The translations under genes and the position numbers were made by a program. Below are positions 47,401-58,040 of a stretch of DNA of 64,000 nt, one piece after another. Every line of letters begins with the position of its first letter. Position 1 is the first letter of the stretch. The stretch comes from Cerrena zonata (Eukaryota > Basidiomycota > Agaricomycetes > Polyporales > Cerrenaceae). The notes below the pieces were generated by a model that saw only the letters and a list, made by a program, of their open reading frames with translations, did not search any database and was not told the DNA's origin. The stretch is from assembly GCA_038087015.1 (NCBI GenBank), contig JASBNA010000070.1, positions 124,001-188,000 on the forward strand. Reading direction: 5' to 3'.

Positions 47401-48301
47401 GAATGGCGTGCCTAACGACGCGGTTTCAGTACGATGGTCAAACAGGCCTTTTACGAGCACGTACCGTTCGGAGTTCACCAATCTCTTTGGCTAGAGCCGC
47501 ACGGTCCCATAGAGCGTTGGTGTTAGTCGGGTCCAAGTTGTATAATTTTCTATAACAATATAATGCTTGTTGGTTATGACCCAATCGTCTACATAAGTAA
47601 AACATAGTTTCAATAACATCGCGGAGCATAAGTGTAAACAATGTTCTGACCTTGACTCCAAGGCGAGTTGGTCCCATTCGTCAGCGTCCTGATTCAAATG
47701 GGCAGCCATGATTCGAAGTTGCAAGGCCCTCTCAGGTTCGTCGAGATTTCCTTTGTCATAACATCGTGCCAATACAGTCCAAGCAGATGCGTCGCGGGGT
47801 TCTATACGAATGACTTCTTGCATGATACGGATCGTTTCCGGTACGTCATTGTCGATAAATGCTTGATGCCCCTCTCCAATGAGTGCTTTCACTTGCTGGG
47901 AAAGAACAGGCCCTGTACGGCGCTATGTACAACAATACACTATTCTGGAGTCTGGTCTCCAAACGTACGGTCTCACTTACCTTTCCTTTCGTTCTGCCTC
48001 GACGTTTACCGACACCAGAGGCTTGTCGGAGGTCATCGCGAAATTCGGCTTCTCGCTCGTTGAAATCCCAAGCTTTGGTGAGAATTCCTGTGGATGATCC
48101 ATCCGAATGACGGATTTGCTGTACTAGATTACTATGCGACAAAGCCAAAATCCTACGTCGGCCTTTACTCAGTTTCATAAGTTTATCATACGTACTTAAA
48201 GTCTGCGTCCTCATGAGTGTTGGTTTGAGGCGTCCTTTCGAGATCATCTTCGTCACTTGTCTCTTCTGCACTACTTTGATCATCCTCTTCAACAAACTCA
48301 T
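44471..48301 (-). CDS. Transcription factor IIIC TPR subunit (Tfc4/Sfc4/GTF3C3)
   Basis: Many short exons run from about 48.3 kb to the stop at 44471-44473 (last exon 44471-44581, YNLSLIYVTTGATPLAQSLY then RRWLSL). Consecutive TPR units are evident: HQAFIDNDVPETIRIMQEVI, DASAWTVLARCYDKGNLDEP, DADEWDQLALESRRLGHNQQ, ALYCYRKLYNLDPTNTNALW, ARHRLAIARIKRGDITEGK, APLFAEIGDAYFDNEMYAEA. A lysine-rich coiled coil follows, and another TPR group near the C-terminus (YNFGRAFHQLGLYSLAIRHY). This is the tau-A TPR scaffold of TFIIIC that binds tRNA-gene box A complexes and recruits TFIIIB. The 5' end is ambiguous: 48301 gives a continuous basic N-terminus, while another frame gives an acidic one (EFVEEDDQSSAEETSDEDD) joined by an intron. 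Internal exon limits are approximate. Confidence 0.85.
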
Positions 48302-48525
48302 CTACATTTGTCAATTGCTGGGCCTGTATCTGATCCCACTGCGTTCAACGCACCTTCATAGTCGTCATAAGCCTGAGCACTGTCAGGGTCCCGTGTGTTG
48401 AGAAAGTAACGCATTACAAACTCGATTCTCCGGTATATAGGGTTGTATTCTTTGCTCCAATTCAATTTTGATACAAAGTTAGTGGTCGACCTAAAGTGAT
48501 TAGTGAAGTCTGATTCAACTTCAAT
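48302..48525. other. Upstream region of the TFIIIC subunit
   Basis: A minus-strand frame here continues to 48570 and ends DDYEGALNAVG. If one base were dropped near 48345 it would run into QWDQIQAQQLTNVDEFVEED, the acidic N-terminus candidate. It may therefore be the true 5' coding part of the TFIIIC gene rather than promoter. Confidence 0.4.
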
Positions 48526-49023
48526 ATGAAGTTCAACAGAATTAACGGTTCCGGAAGGGCCGGGCGTCAAAAGAACTTGAACTTGCCAGTGAACGTTGAA
48601 CTAGTACTACCGTATAAACCCTTCCTACATAAAATTGAAGCAAGCGAGCTGAACGTTTCAACACTGCGACTGCGAGCGCACTACGACTCACGTTCGAACT
48701 ATCAAACAGTCAAAGGATTCCCAAGAGATACAACCATCGGGTCCCTTCAATCCTTAAGATTCGTCGGTGAGCAGGACTTCAAGTTTCGCCTCAGTAACTT
48801 CCATTCAAGTGTTTTAACCGTATTTGCAGATATAGTCCCGGATGAAAAAAAAGATGGAATCCTTGATAGAATCCGAAAACGTATTGAAGAAATTGCCGAG
48901 ATAAAGCATGTTCTTGCTCAAGATTCCTCAACGGTTGTCTACCAATCCCTCGACTACCCCCAGAAGTGCTCTTGTACATCTTTGCATCTACAGCAAGATA
49001 TATTACACGGATCGCAAGAGTGA
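48526..49023 (+). CDS. Orphan ORF, 165 codons, divergent from the TFIIIC gene
   Basis: A single open frame starts with ATGAAGTTCAAC at 48526 and ends at 49021-49023. The composition is protein-like (charged, with alternating hydrophobic residues), with a helical stretch ILDRIRKRIEEIAEIKHVLA near the middle. I recognise no domain. Possibly it is the remnant N-terminal coil of an F-box gene, since the damaged F-box sequence begins about 250 bases further on and F-box proteins in this group often start with such a coil; this is conjecture. It overlaps a minus-strand frame (48298-48570) by 45 bases. It could be fortuitous. Confidence 0.35.
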   Translation: MKFNRINGSGRAGRQKNLNLPVNVELVLPYKPFLHKIEASELNVSTLRLRAHYDSRSNYQTVKGFPRDTTIGSLQSLRFVGEQDFKFRLSNFHSSVLTVFADIVPDEKKDGILDRIRKRIEEIAEIKHVLAQDSSTVVYQSLDYPQKCSCTSLHLQQDILHGSQE

Positions 49024-49249
49024 CGAACATTAGTCATGGAATGCCTGGTCCTTTGGAGGAAAATAGACGTATTCTGGTCATCAAGTCTCATAAATATGGC
49101 CATCTCGCTCTAAAGAAATCATGTTGACGATTATTGCCGACATCGCATACGCGGATCACCTGGTCCATGGAAACAACTTTCAAGCATCTTTTTGGACGTG
49201 ACTGTCCTCAAATAGCTCAACTTTTCATCTCATCATCTTATCCAGACGA

Positions 49250-50343
49250 TGTAAGAAGGCTATACCCCCTTTCCCACCATCCTTTCTTTCATTGTGGTCC
49301 CTCGTTCTCGCATCTCCCGGCGATGTTGGAGACTCTCCCTGCAAACTACCCGCCTTCCTATCCAATTCACGATCACTTCAACATCTTGAGCTCTCAGGCT
49401 GCTGGAATTGAAAACTCCTCTATCAATTTTCCGTCGTAATCTGCACACGTTGGACTTGCGGTTGCGCGAGGTTACCGTCGGCTTCTCGTTGGACGATGCT
49501 TTGCAAGCTCTCAACATGTCAAAATTGAAACACCTCACACTAGCGCATATTCGTTGGAAAGACACAGAAGAACCTTCCACACAAGCCTTGGTTCCTTATC
49601 TGGACTGTCTGACGGTGGAGGAAAAGACTACTCATGGACTTATATTACTCCTCCAGCACCTAACCGTTCCCTTGCTTACAAAGATCCGAATACATATCGT
49701 CAATGGTTCTGTGGATGGACGGCTGGCTCCTCTGCACTCCAGCATTGCGGGCAGAATCCAAGACAGTCGAGTTTTCCCTCCAATTCCCTCCCTTGGCATT
49801 GAGGGCAATACACTTTCCGCCGACACGGGAGACCATTTCGCAGATAGTGATTACCTGAGCCCCTTGGCCTCCGTATTTGTTGACGTCTCCTTTTGGCCTT
49901 CTCCACACGGACCGGGGTTGGAAGATCTAAACATCCTGTCAACCCGTCTAGACCTTTCCAAACTCCAGAATCTACATCTTGCTTCTAAATTCCCTTGCCC
50001 TTTTATTCAGTATTTTTCCTGTCTTCCGTTAATCACTATTTTGCGTATCGTGCCGGATGCAATCGAAACTCTCCCTTCCCTCTTGAAACCAACGGAAACC
50101 GAAGATCCATTCCCATTACTATCCAGATCAGTTCTGCGACCCAAAGGTGACCTACCAGAGGAACTACTCAATAATATCACCACCACATTTCAACTTCGTG
50201 CTCTCTCTAGAGAGCCATTTGAGATCTGTTTTCCTCCTACTGGCACATGGTCCGACTGGATGCCAGTGTACCGCGCAATCAAGGAAGGAGTCGTTGCCTT
50301 CTTACAAAGCTACTTGTCAGATTTCTCAGGAAGCCGATGGTGA
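49250..50343 (+). pseudogene. Damaged F-box/LRR-like gene
   Basis: A frame from 49408 to 50343 (311 codons) reads like the C-terminal two thirds of a basidiomycete F-box protein: RRNLHTLDLRLREVTVGFSL, LQALNMSKLKHLTLAHIRW, later LDLSKLQNLHLASKFPCPF, and LPEELLNNITTTFQLRALSR near the end. The intact F-box protein at 11405 has PNLHTLDLSLPDTESGQLSW and a similar ITTTFQ segment. Immediately upstream, SRSLQHLELSGCW lies in another frame and stops at 49418, and no F-box motif (LP.E....I) can be found before it. The gene has probably lost its F-box and suffered a frameshift. The remaining ORF might still be translated from the ATG at 49408 or 49516. Confidence 0.55.
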
Positions 50344-50721
50344 TAGCACATATGAATTGTGGATCCACGCCTATGATGAGTCATGTTCAGACGAGCGACC
50401 AGCAGTTCCCTTATCGGAGTATAGGGAGCCTAGACAGTCACAGCGGTCCAATGGTTCATTGTCAGAATCATTCACACACAGGCTTTGACTAGCGCAAGCG
50501 TCGTCTTAGATGGCAGACCATGATCATTATGAAGATTTTGTTGTTACATCTATGGAGTAGCTAGCACGCTGTTTCCAGATAATAGAACAAAAAGTTATGA
50601 GCTCATAATTCAGGATACAATAATTTTACGAACAGTTACCTATTTGAGTACGGCTGGATGGCTGCCTTGAATCATTCTGGATACACAATACAAGAAACTA
50701 AATCATATCGCACCCGGATAA
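50344..50721. other. Convergent intergenic region
   Basis: Between the damaged F-box gene and the POP5 stop. Two overlapping + frames up to 50492 are continuations of the F-box region in other frames. Nothing else is seen. Confidence 0.5.
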
Positions 50722-51445
50722 TCAATCCTGTAGTGCCTCAAGTTCTCGTTGGTCGCTTTCCAAAAATGTCTCGTAAGAATCCTGGTATGCCGCTTCAAAA
50801 ACGAGTCAGTTGAGAGACTAGAATATCTTTGGGGGACTTGAATGTATAACACACCTGGTCTCCCTGCTCTAGCACGATATCGTGCGACGACTTCTCGATT
50901 ATGATGAATTGCCGCAAGTTGAGCTTGTTTTATAGTGCCTATGATCAGATAACGAAGTCAGTGCTTGACATTTCTCATGCAAGGTAGTTGACGTACCCGA
51001 AACGTGAATGACATTCGGGAGGTATCTCCGACCTTCAATAGACGAGAGTAGTGTGATTCCTGCCCAAGCGATTTGGTGTTGATCTCGCGCAACACGGACT
51101 ATACATACGTTTGTTGTTGGCGAATAGTACTTGACTACCAGTCGTATGAGTTAGAGACTCGGAATAGGTTTGCTACTACGAGATATGTGACTTACTCGTC
51201 AGCGATGATCCGACTGCACCCCAGCCAGTATCCCCAAAGTTGTTGATGATACTCTGCTTAAGTGCGGACCATATTTGTTTGCTGTTCAATTCGTTTGTTC
51301 CAGCTGAAGGTATGAAGTCTGTGATATTCGTTATGGGTGAACATGGAAGGAACTCCACAAGAATCCAGCGGTTCTGTCAAAAGATCGACGTTGGGACTCC
51401 ACTCTCCAAGGAATATGATATAAAACGCACCTTGAATCTAACCAT
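50722..51445 (-). CDS. POP5: Ribonuclease P/MRP protein subunit Pop5
   Basis: Five exons: 51431-51445 (MVRFK only), 51196-51373, 50997-51134, 50855-50938, 50722-50792; 161 residues, the usual size. Pop5/Rpp14 family features: MVRFKNRWILVEFL at the start, IWSALKQSIINNFGDTGWGA, then VCIVRVARDQHQIAWAGITL, GRRYLPNVIHVSG and TIKQAQLAAIHHNREVVARY. Pop5 binds the catalytic RNA of RNase P and RNase MRP in the nucleus and helps mature tRNA 5' ends and pre-rRNA. The 15-base first exon matches the conserved family start, which decides the start codon. A 40-base element upstream (51548-51587) recurs upstream of the next gene. Confidence 0.93.
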
Positions 51446-52101
51446 GATATCAGCTCGTCATTCAGGACTTGGATTAGGATATGGCCTGTGGTAATAGAGA
51501 CATGTTACCGTAAGCACAGGCCCTGGGGTATGGTTCAACGAAGTTTGTGGCTGAGGTTCGATCAATGATCGGCCCGGATTAATGATCGACTTGCAACTTA
51601 GACTCAGGGTGACAGTTCAAACGTCCAAGCTCATGGTCGAGTCATGGTCTCAAATTATTCTCGTATCTTTGTAGACCCATTTGCATAGAAATTTACATTT
51701 AAATGTACTTAGTGGGTCGTCTCTGACAATACGCATTGGTCTATACAGTGTCGCCGCTTCCTGATAAATCGAAGGCGAAGAAATTCGAATCGATGATCGT
51801 CTGCCAGTGAAACCATGCGACTATATGATGGTGTTAAGATCGTCATCATGTAGATTGGGAGAATGAATGCATGAATAAAGACACCGAAGTGCAAGCACTC
51901 TAATATTGAGTTACAGTAATCGTCGGTCACATCATTAGGAATGGATAGCAAATGGACGAACAGGCGATAGCAAGAAAACAAAGACGACGATAATGGATGA
52001 GTAAGCTACATTTTAGTGCTCACATCTACAATAGTAACATGAGTGATTGGTCAGAGGTCGAGAAAAATCAAAGATTCAGATATGCTCACCGGAACACCAC
52101 A
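51446..52101. other. POP5 promoter region
   Basis: Contains the shared element at 51548-51587 and the 3' region of the ankyrin-MYND gene. The minus frame 51709-51981 is cysteine- and histidine-poor and unsupported. Confidence 0.5.
51548..51587. repeat. 40-bp element, copy 1 (POP5 upstream)
   Basis: It begins TGGCTGAGGTTCGATCAATG and continues ATCGGCCCGGATTAATGATC, about 100 bases before the POP5 ATG. Copy 2 lies at 53340-53381. Both contain GATCAATGATC, a near-palindrome, followed by GGCCCG and a second AATGATC half-site. Confidence 0.7.
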
Positions 52102-53229
52102 CTACTTCGATCCTGACTTGACATTAGTTATCGTTCCAGTTGGTTTGTTACATTCCACTTTGTGCCTAGGCCAATCAAGTTTCTGACAAGCCCTTGGGGG
52201 AGCGCAATATTTAGCAGTTTTACACCTCGAACACGTTAAGAGCTTCTTTCCGCCTGATGGTACATGCGCACAAAGCATGCACGCCGTATCGCCGAGTTGC
52301 TGACGTCTTTGTCTATCTCTCTCGACCGCAGCGAAAAGGGGCTTCATGTTTTTGTTTTGTTTTTGCCTTTTCTCCAACAAGCTAACATTAGTCCGAGCAG
52401 TGACCCCATCATTATCTTTGATATCTAAGCTACCTCCATGGGCAAGAAACCAATCAATGGCTTTAGCGGCAAGCGCAGTTCTCTCTTGGTTGTTGGGTTC
52501 CCAAACCATTGTCGCCTCATGCGCGGCGTTGATACCACATCGATTACGGGTGTTAACGTCTGCACCAGCATCGTAGAGAATTTGAGCAATTTCGGGATCG
52601 AAACCGGGTTTGGTGGAAAGTGTAAGGTGGATCGCAGTGGTGCCTAGGACATCACGACCTTCGACTGGGACCTTGACTTCGTTGATTAGCCACCTCATGA
52701 CTAAGATGATATTTTCGCGGTCTGCCGTGTTGAAGCAGGTAGCTAGGTATAAGAGCTGATAGATGGGTACTTTCGTAGGTCCCCAAACAAGTGAGTACAG
52801 TTCGTCCGCTACTTTCTTCCGGGCTTCCTCCGGCGGAATTCCAGTAGTTTCGTGTTGCTCGACTCGTTCTTGGAAATCGTCTTGTACAGATTGTAACTCG
52901 CCAATGCATAGACATCGACCGTAGCTATCTAGGTCCCGAGAGGGTTCCATACAGTTTGACGAGTAAAAGTTCCGCAGACGTTGCGCTTCTTGACCTTTGA
53001 GCTGATCATTGCTACGTGTCATTACAGTCAATGATCCTATGCTAAATAACTTATTGGAAATCGCATTCTTACCCTGAAAGCAATGTCTCCAAAGACCTAG
53101 GGTATCAATTTCTAAATGCCGACTTGATCATCTACGGTATTATGGTACGTACCTCCCGCTACCTGCATCCGCTTGGTGGGAGAGAGCCCATATCTTGTCT
53201 CGAATCGTGGGATCATTGATATACGCCAT
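52102..53229 (-). CDS. Ankyrin-repeat protein with C-terminal MYND zinc finger
   Basis: Three exons: 53153-53229, 53073-53096 (24 bases) and 52102-53011; 336 residues. The N-terminus MAYINDPTIRDKIWALSHQA is followed by a helical region. Ankyrin repeats occupy about residues 145-250: GTTAIHLTLSTKPG, AQILYDAGADVNTRNRCGIN, AAHEATMVWEP, DWFLAHGGSLDIKDNDGVTA. The C-terminus is a MYND finger, CMLCAHVP then CSRCKTAKYCAPPRACQKLD and WPRHKVEC, with all Zn ligands present though spaced slightly differently by an insertion (APPRA). MYND fingers bind proline-rich peptides, so this is likely a protein-interaction adaptor; partners are unknown. Similar small ankyrin-MYND proteins are frequent in Agaricomycetes. 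It lies divergent to the HNH-like gene, 202 bases apart. Confidence 0.85.
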
Positions 53230-53339
53230 TATACTTCCACCAAGGATCAAGAGTGAGTGAGTGTACTTGCTAAAGGATATCGACAGCCTCGAGTATTGAA
53301 CTAGTAGCTTTTCTACCAGATCATTGGCAGAACTGTTTA

Positions 53340-53381
53340 TGGCTGCGGTTCGATCAATGATCGGCCCGAGATATAATGATC
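53340..53381. repeat. 40-bp element, copy 2 (ankyrin-MYND / HNH divergent promoter)
   Basis: It begins TGGCTGCGGTTCGATCAATG, continues ATCGGCCCGAGATATAATGA and ends TC. It lies 111 bases upstream of the ankyrin-MYND ATG and about 50 bases upstream of the ATG at 53432 of the opposite-strand gene. Thirty-six or so positions agree with copy 1. Confidence 0.7.
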
Positions 53382-53431
53382 ACCCGTGACTGGCAGGTGT
53401 CTACTTATACTTAAGTTCGATTGACTCTAGC

Positions 53432-55069
53432 ATGCAAATTCTTTCAAGTTTACGACGTGAACAGAACCCTCCTGTCAATGAGATCGGCAACCCTAAAAAC
53501 ACAACGCCAGCCTCGCAACTAGAACTTTCAACTAAACTAACGCCTGCTGGGAAGGAGCGCGTGGACAGCGTCGTCCCTTGCCAACGGTGTCTAGTCGAAA
53601 ATGTCTCCACGTCCCGGGCTGTCCAATATGCCCATTGTTTTCCAAGGAAATTTGGTACCGATAAAAAGTTGGTATGTAGATAGTATGCGCCGAGTCTCTA
53701 TTGGTGGCTGAACGACTATCTTATGTATAGCTCACAAAGCTTGAATTTTACTGGAACAGGCCCTTTCGTAGTCTAAACTTGGATACACGTTACAATATCT
53801 TCCGATGTGCGGAATGTTCTCTATTCAACATCTATTGATCATTGTATTCATTCCTTTCATATACCTTAGTGGGTTCCTCTGTTCATTTTATGCATTCGGA
53901 CATGAATATGTGGTTTTTTCTACCAGACCAAGATGTTGTTGAAAGATTTCATCAGCTTTTGACTCAGGGCCGTGACGGCAGGTGGAAAGCTGTGGCAGGA
54001 CAGGATCTCCCATATCGTGATGACGAGGGCAAGGTATGTCTACCCCTTTGATTTACAAAGTATAGCGTCTCATGACAACATGAAACTCAACCTATAGGAA
54101 AACAAATTCAAGTATCGACTCCAACCTATGCCAGATCAAATGCTGGACATACCTATTCTGCGCCAGGACCAACTACCTGCGCCAGGAACAGCTGCATCCC
54201 CCAACATGTTTACTATCCACACTCATCCATTCACGACTCTGCCTCCATTGGAGAGTCACGTACATCCCAAATTTGTCATTTTGGAAGCGGGCCGTAAATT
54301 GAAAAAGCTTTTCAAGTCTTCTCATAAAGGATACCCACCTATCGATCTGGGTCGACTCACTCATAGCCTGGATACCCTTACGACCTTTAACAATGACCTT
54401 GAACAGCAGTACGCTGCTGCTGAGGCAGAACACCTGCACGTTTCTACCGAACATCTCTCTGCGACGCGTGCTAGACGACGGGCGTTGGTAATTGAGTTGA
54501 CTAGTCGGCTCACGAGGTTGAATGATAGACTCAGTGAGTTGGAGAGGAGGCTATCGGCGATCGATGAGAGCATAGCTACCGTCCGGCGCGCGATGAATTT
54601 TATACAGGAAGGCTCCGTCCTCCAACAGATCGGACGTATTTATGAAGCCTGGAATCGCGAAATACCAGAAAATAGCCTAGGCTTTCCTAATGATGGTGGT
54701 GGCGGTGATGACAATGACGACGACGACGGGAATGATGGTGATGACGACAATGATGATGCTAAGACGTCTCCGCTTCGCATTCCAACTCGCAAAAGAAAGC
54801 GTAACGATCCCCCAGAGTCTCCCATTGTTCAGATGCAATCCCGAGCCAGTGGTAGTCGAAAAGGGGGAGGTGGTGGTCATGGTCAGAAACGTGGGAAGGA
54901 CATACCCCATCACAAATCTGACTTTTCCGAATGTAGCTTATCTGGTAGGACCCTGCATGAGTTGGATCTGGGTCTGGGACAGCAGAAATGGACGAAGGGA
55001 TTGATCGCTTCGTGGTCAGCAGGGTGTCTCTCTGATGGCAGCATGAATGAGGATAGGATCATAGTGTAA
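53432..55069 (+). CDS. HNH-nuclease-like protein with coiled coil and poly-Asp tract
   Basis: Four exons: 53432-53671, 53731-53806, 53870-54033, 54098-55069; 483 residues. Residues about 50-130 read VVPCQRCLVE, QYAHCFPRKFG, NLDTRYNIFRLGSSVHFMHS, MNMWFFLP: a CxxC pair, an AHxFPR-like histidine, and an NxxxL..xxH ending, in the order of the HNH-endonuclease fold found in many fungal proteins. The spacing is loose and the last histidine is followed by FMHS rather than the usual FD, so activity is doubtful. Next come HPKFVILEAGRKLKKLF, a coiled coil (about 210-290, LTRLNDRLSELERRLSAIDE), an Asp/Asn/Gly tract (about 330-350) and a nuclear-type basic patch (RIPTRKRKRND). Function unknown. Confidence 0.65.
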
Positions 55070-55534
55070 GTAGGGTTGGCCGCAATGAAATTTTGAATCT
55101 GTCGATTATATGTAATATGCTCTAGCGGCTTTTGTACTTACAACTTGGATACAAATCGAGCTATTTCTCTTGCAAACAATGATCATTAAGGTTGCCTAAG
55201 ATTATCCTCAGGCTCGTGTTGTTCATACGGCATCACTCGCCGCCTCACACGATTCATACAGTACTAGTAGCACTATGGCTAGGCAACGGTGACATATAAC
55301 CTCCGACTTGCTCTACAAAACAGAGGAAGCTTGAACAGCGTAGATTGGTGACAGTGTAGTTCAGTTGGATGTGTTATGTTGAATCGCTACACCTTCCAAA
55401 TGCGGTCAAAAGTACTGAACCGGAAGGCCGCTCGGCCGAGAAGACCCGGGAACGACACTCGTGAATTCGGTGAACGGTGAGTGGCCAGCTGCTAACCGCT
55501 GTTCACCGTCTCACTCCTTTCCAATCCATCCACC
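55070..55534. other. Intergenic region before SDHC
   Basis: 3' region of the HNH-like gene and promoter of the SDHC gene. No gene is seen. The SDHC start region is pyrimidine-rich (CACTCCTTTCC) just before the ATG. Confidence 0.5.
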
Positions 55535-56325
55535 ATGATGTCCACCAGAGCACTTGGCCTCGGGCCTGCATTCAGGCAAGCTGTGGCTGCACCACGACTG
55601 GGTACGTCGTCATCAATTTCTCTAAACGAAACCTAACGCTGAGACGATATAGTTCGAAACCAGGCTATCCGAAATGTCATTGCCAGACGGTAATACCAAC
55701 CCCGCATTTGGTGACTTAACGAAACTGATGTCGTGAGTGTATTAGAACAATTCAGACTGAAAGTCTTCCCCCTTCTGCTGCCCAAACGATCCTTAACAAC
55801 CAACGTCTCAAACGCCCTTCAAGTCCGCACTTCACCATCTACCAACCCCAATTGACCTGGCTTGGCTCCATTGCCAACCGTGTTACCGGTGTTGGCCTCA
55901 GTGTCTGTACGTATCCTTCCCTCTCGCTCCCACTTCTCTCTCAGACTAATGCACATCTGACATGTGCTTAGTGCTTTACGGCTACGCGCTCGCCTACCTC
56001 GCTGCCCCTGAGACGTTCTCCTCCGCCAATGTGATCGAACTCGTCCATGGTCTCCCAGAAGCAGTTAAATACGCAGGAAAATTCATTCTCGCCTTACCAT
56101 TCAGTTTCCATGCTCTGAACGGTCTTCGACACTTGAGCTGGGATGTTGGTAAATGTAAGTGTTCCCCGCTTTACCACCGCTCCCCGGTTGGATGGTTGAA
56201 TGTATGGCTAATCATACTTTCCCTCTCTCGCTCGTACAGTCTTGTCATTGAAGGGTGCTTACCAGAGTGGTTACGCTGTTCTCGCTGGAACAGCGGTAGG
56301 CACCGTTGCGCTCGTGTTGCTGTAA
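55535..56325 (+). CDS. Succinate dehydrogenase cytochrome b560 subunit (SDHC/Sdh3)
   Basis: Five exons: 55535-55601, 55653-55689, 55746-55906, 55972-56154, 56240-56325; 177 residues. An N-terminal, arginine-rich mitochondrial presequence (MMSTRALGLGPAFRQAVAAP) precedes the conserved entry RPSSPHFTIYQPQLTWLGSI and ANRVTGVGLS, whose Ser and Arg line the ubiquinone site. Three membrane helices follow, with FSFHALNGLRHLSWDVGK carrying the heme-b histidine, and the last helix ends VGTVALVLL. It anchors complex II in the inner mitochondrial membrane and passes electrons from succinate to ubiquinone. Residues of this subunit are known sites of resistance to carboxamide fungicides; those seen are the ordinary ones. 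A second in-frame ATG is at 55538. Confidence 0.95.
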
Positions 56326-58040
56326 ACCATCACCTTGTACCTTTTTCTCTCGGTCAAATAACAAGAATCCCTTTTATATGGCTTTCCACCCCCCAAAACG
56401 AAAGCGGTACATTATCCGTCTTTCCCTTTCCTCAACAGTCAACGGACCAGGCACGTATCTTGCAAACCATGCTGAATATATCTCCCCCCACCAAACTTTA
56501 AGGTTACATCAAACTCGTACATTAAACGCATCGAGACATATATGTCTTACACCCCCCCTTGTCGTCGGTCAATAACCGTCCTCTTAAGTTTTCGCGATCG
56601 CAGCAACAAGAAAGCAAACCTGACAGAACTGAGACATTGTACATTAAGCAAACATCAAAGTCGTCATCGTCATCGTCATCGGGTGTCCGCGCCAGTCGGA
56701 AAACCCTACGGGGTGGTTACATATAGCGATCATTTTAGCGGACATCATTTCTACTAATACTACTAGAGCTGTCATTATGGGGGGCCGGTGAGTTAACGGA
56801 CATCACAACTCTACACAAACTCTGCTCGTTTTTTGCTCCACTCGATTTCCTGATGTGTTTCACCGGATCGCCGGTGTTTCCACCTACATTTCGATCTCTC
56901 AGTAAGATCCTAGGTGTCTATTAGCTTTAATGCATCCTTCTATTCGCCTCCGACGAAGGGAATTCTTTGCTTCATACCAATTGTATTGAAGTCCAGATAG
57001 TAGTATGTCGATCTGGGTAGGACAGGATATAAGATGAAGGGAGAACAAGATGGTACAAAACTGAGAGAGACTAACAAGAGGTGTAAAACGAGACGGTCAA
57101 AAAAACAAAACAAACGAATTGTACATTGGAAAAAAGTGAGCTATGTAAAAAGTCCCCCCAAAAAAACAAGACACACACAATAAAATGCGACGCAACGTAA
57201 AGAAAAAAAGTGTTTGATGTATGGTAGTATGTAAAACTATAGCAAGATAGGGTGAAGGAAAACTAAAAGATCAAAGCATTGTAATTGGACTAGACTCGAC
57301 AAGAGAAATCCGACGAGGGGAAATTGTATAAAAGACGGGTAAAGGTAAAAGGGTAATAAGAGGGTAACACGGTAGGACATGACATGGGCGTTGCGGGCGT
57401 AAAAACATGACATGACGACGACGTTATGTGTTGGAGGAAAATATGAAACAGGGCATCCGGAGGTGGTCGTAGCTAACGTCACAAATGCCAAGGCGGAATA
57501 TAGAAGGGGATATAAACGATGCGTCGACAGTAGGGGAATCTAGAAAAAAGTATATGTGTGCGGCAAGTTCATGCTCTAGAAACATCGAGTTTTCAAAAAA
57601 GCCTTGGGATATTTCTCGGCGGCCGTCAAGGAGTTGAAGAAAGAAGTAGAAAAAATATTGACAATGAAGCAGAGGTGGAAATTGGAGTGGTCGTGAATGA
57701 ACATTGTGCTTGAGATTGGGAACCTTGCGGTTATTGTGCGAGCAAAGAAAGGAGACGTGAGATTGGGTTTCATAGCGCGAGACGTGGACGTGACGACGTG
57801 AGTTGGTGCAGCAAGCGACGAGCAAGAGCGAGAAGAAAACGGAGACGAGACGCGATATCGGGGACAAAAAGAGACGGAGAGGTGAGGAGAGGTATACAAC
57901 GGCGGACGACATCAGATGGCGACAATGGGTATCGGCGGGAGTTTTTTTGACAAGATGGCAGAGAGTTGTCGAGGAATGGGATGGGAGTGTATAGTCGCGT
58001 TCCAGGAACCCCGTAAGAAAGAAAAAGAAACCGAACCAGT
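56326..58040. other. Long convergent intergenic region
   Basis: About 1.7 kb with 3' regions of SDHC and the monooxygenase. It contains a CATCGTCATCGTCATCG microsatellite near 56660 and an A-rich stretch at 57095-57210. The long minus frame 57424-58152 is rich in Phe, Ser and Tyr, overlaps the monooxygenase end and has no family feature, so I do not count it as a gene. Confidence 0.5.
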
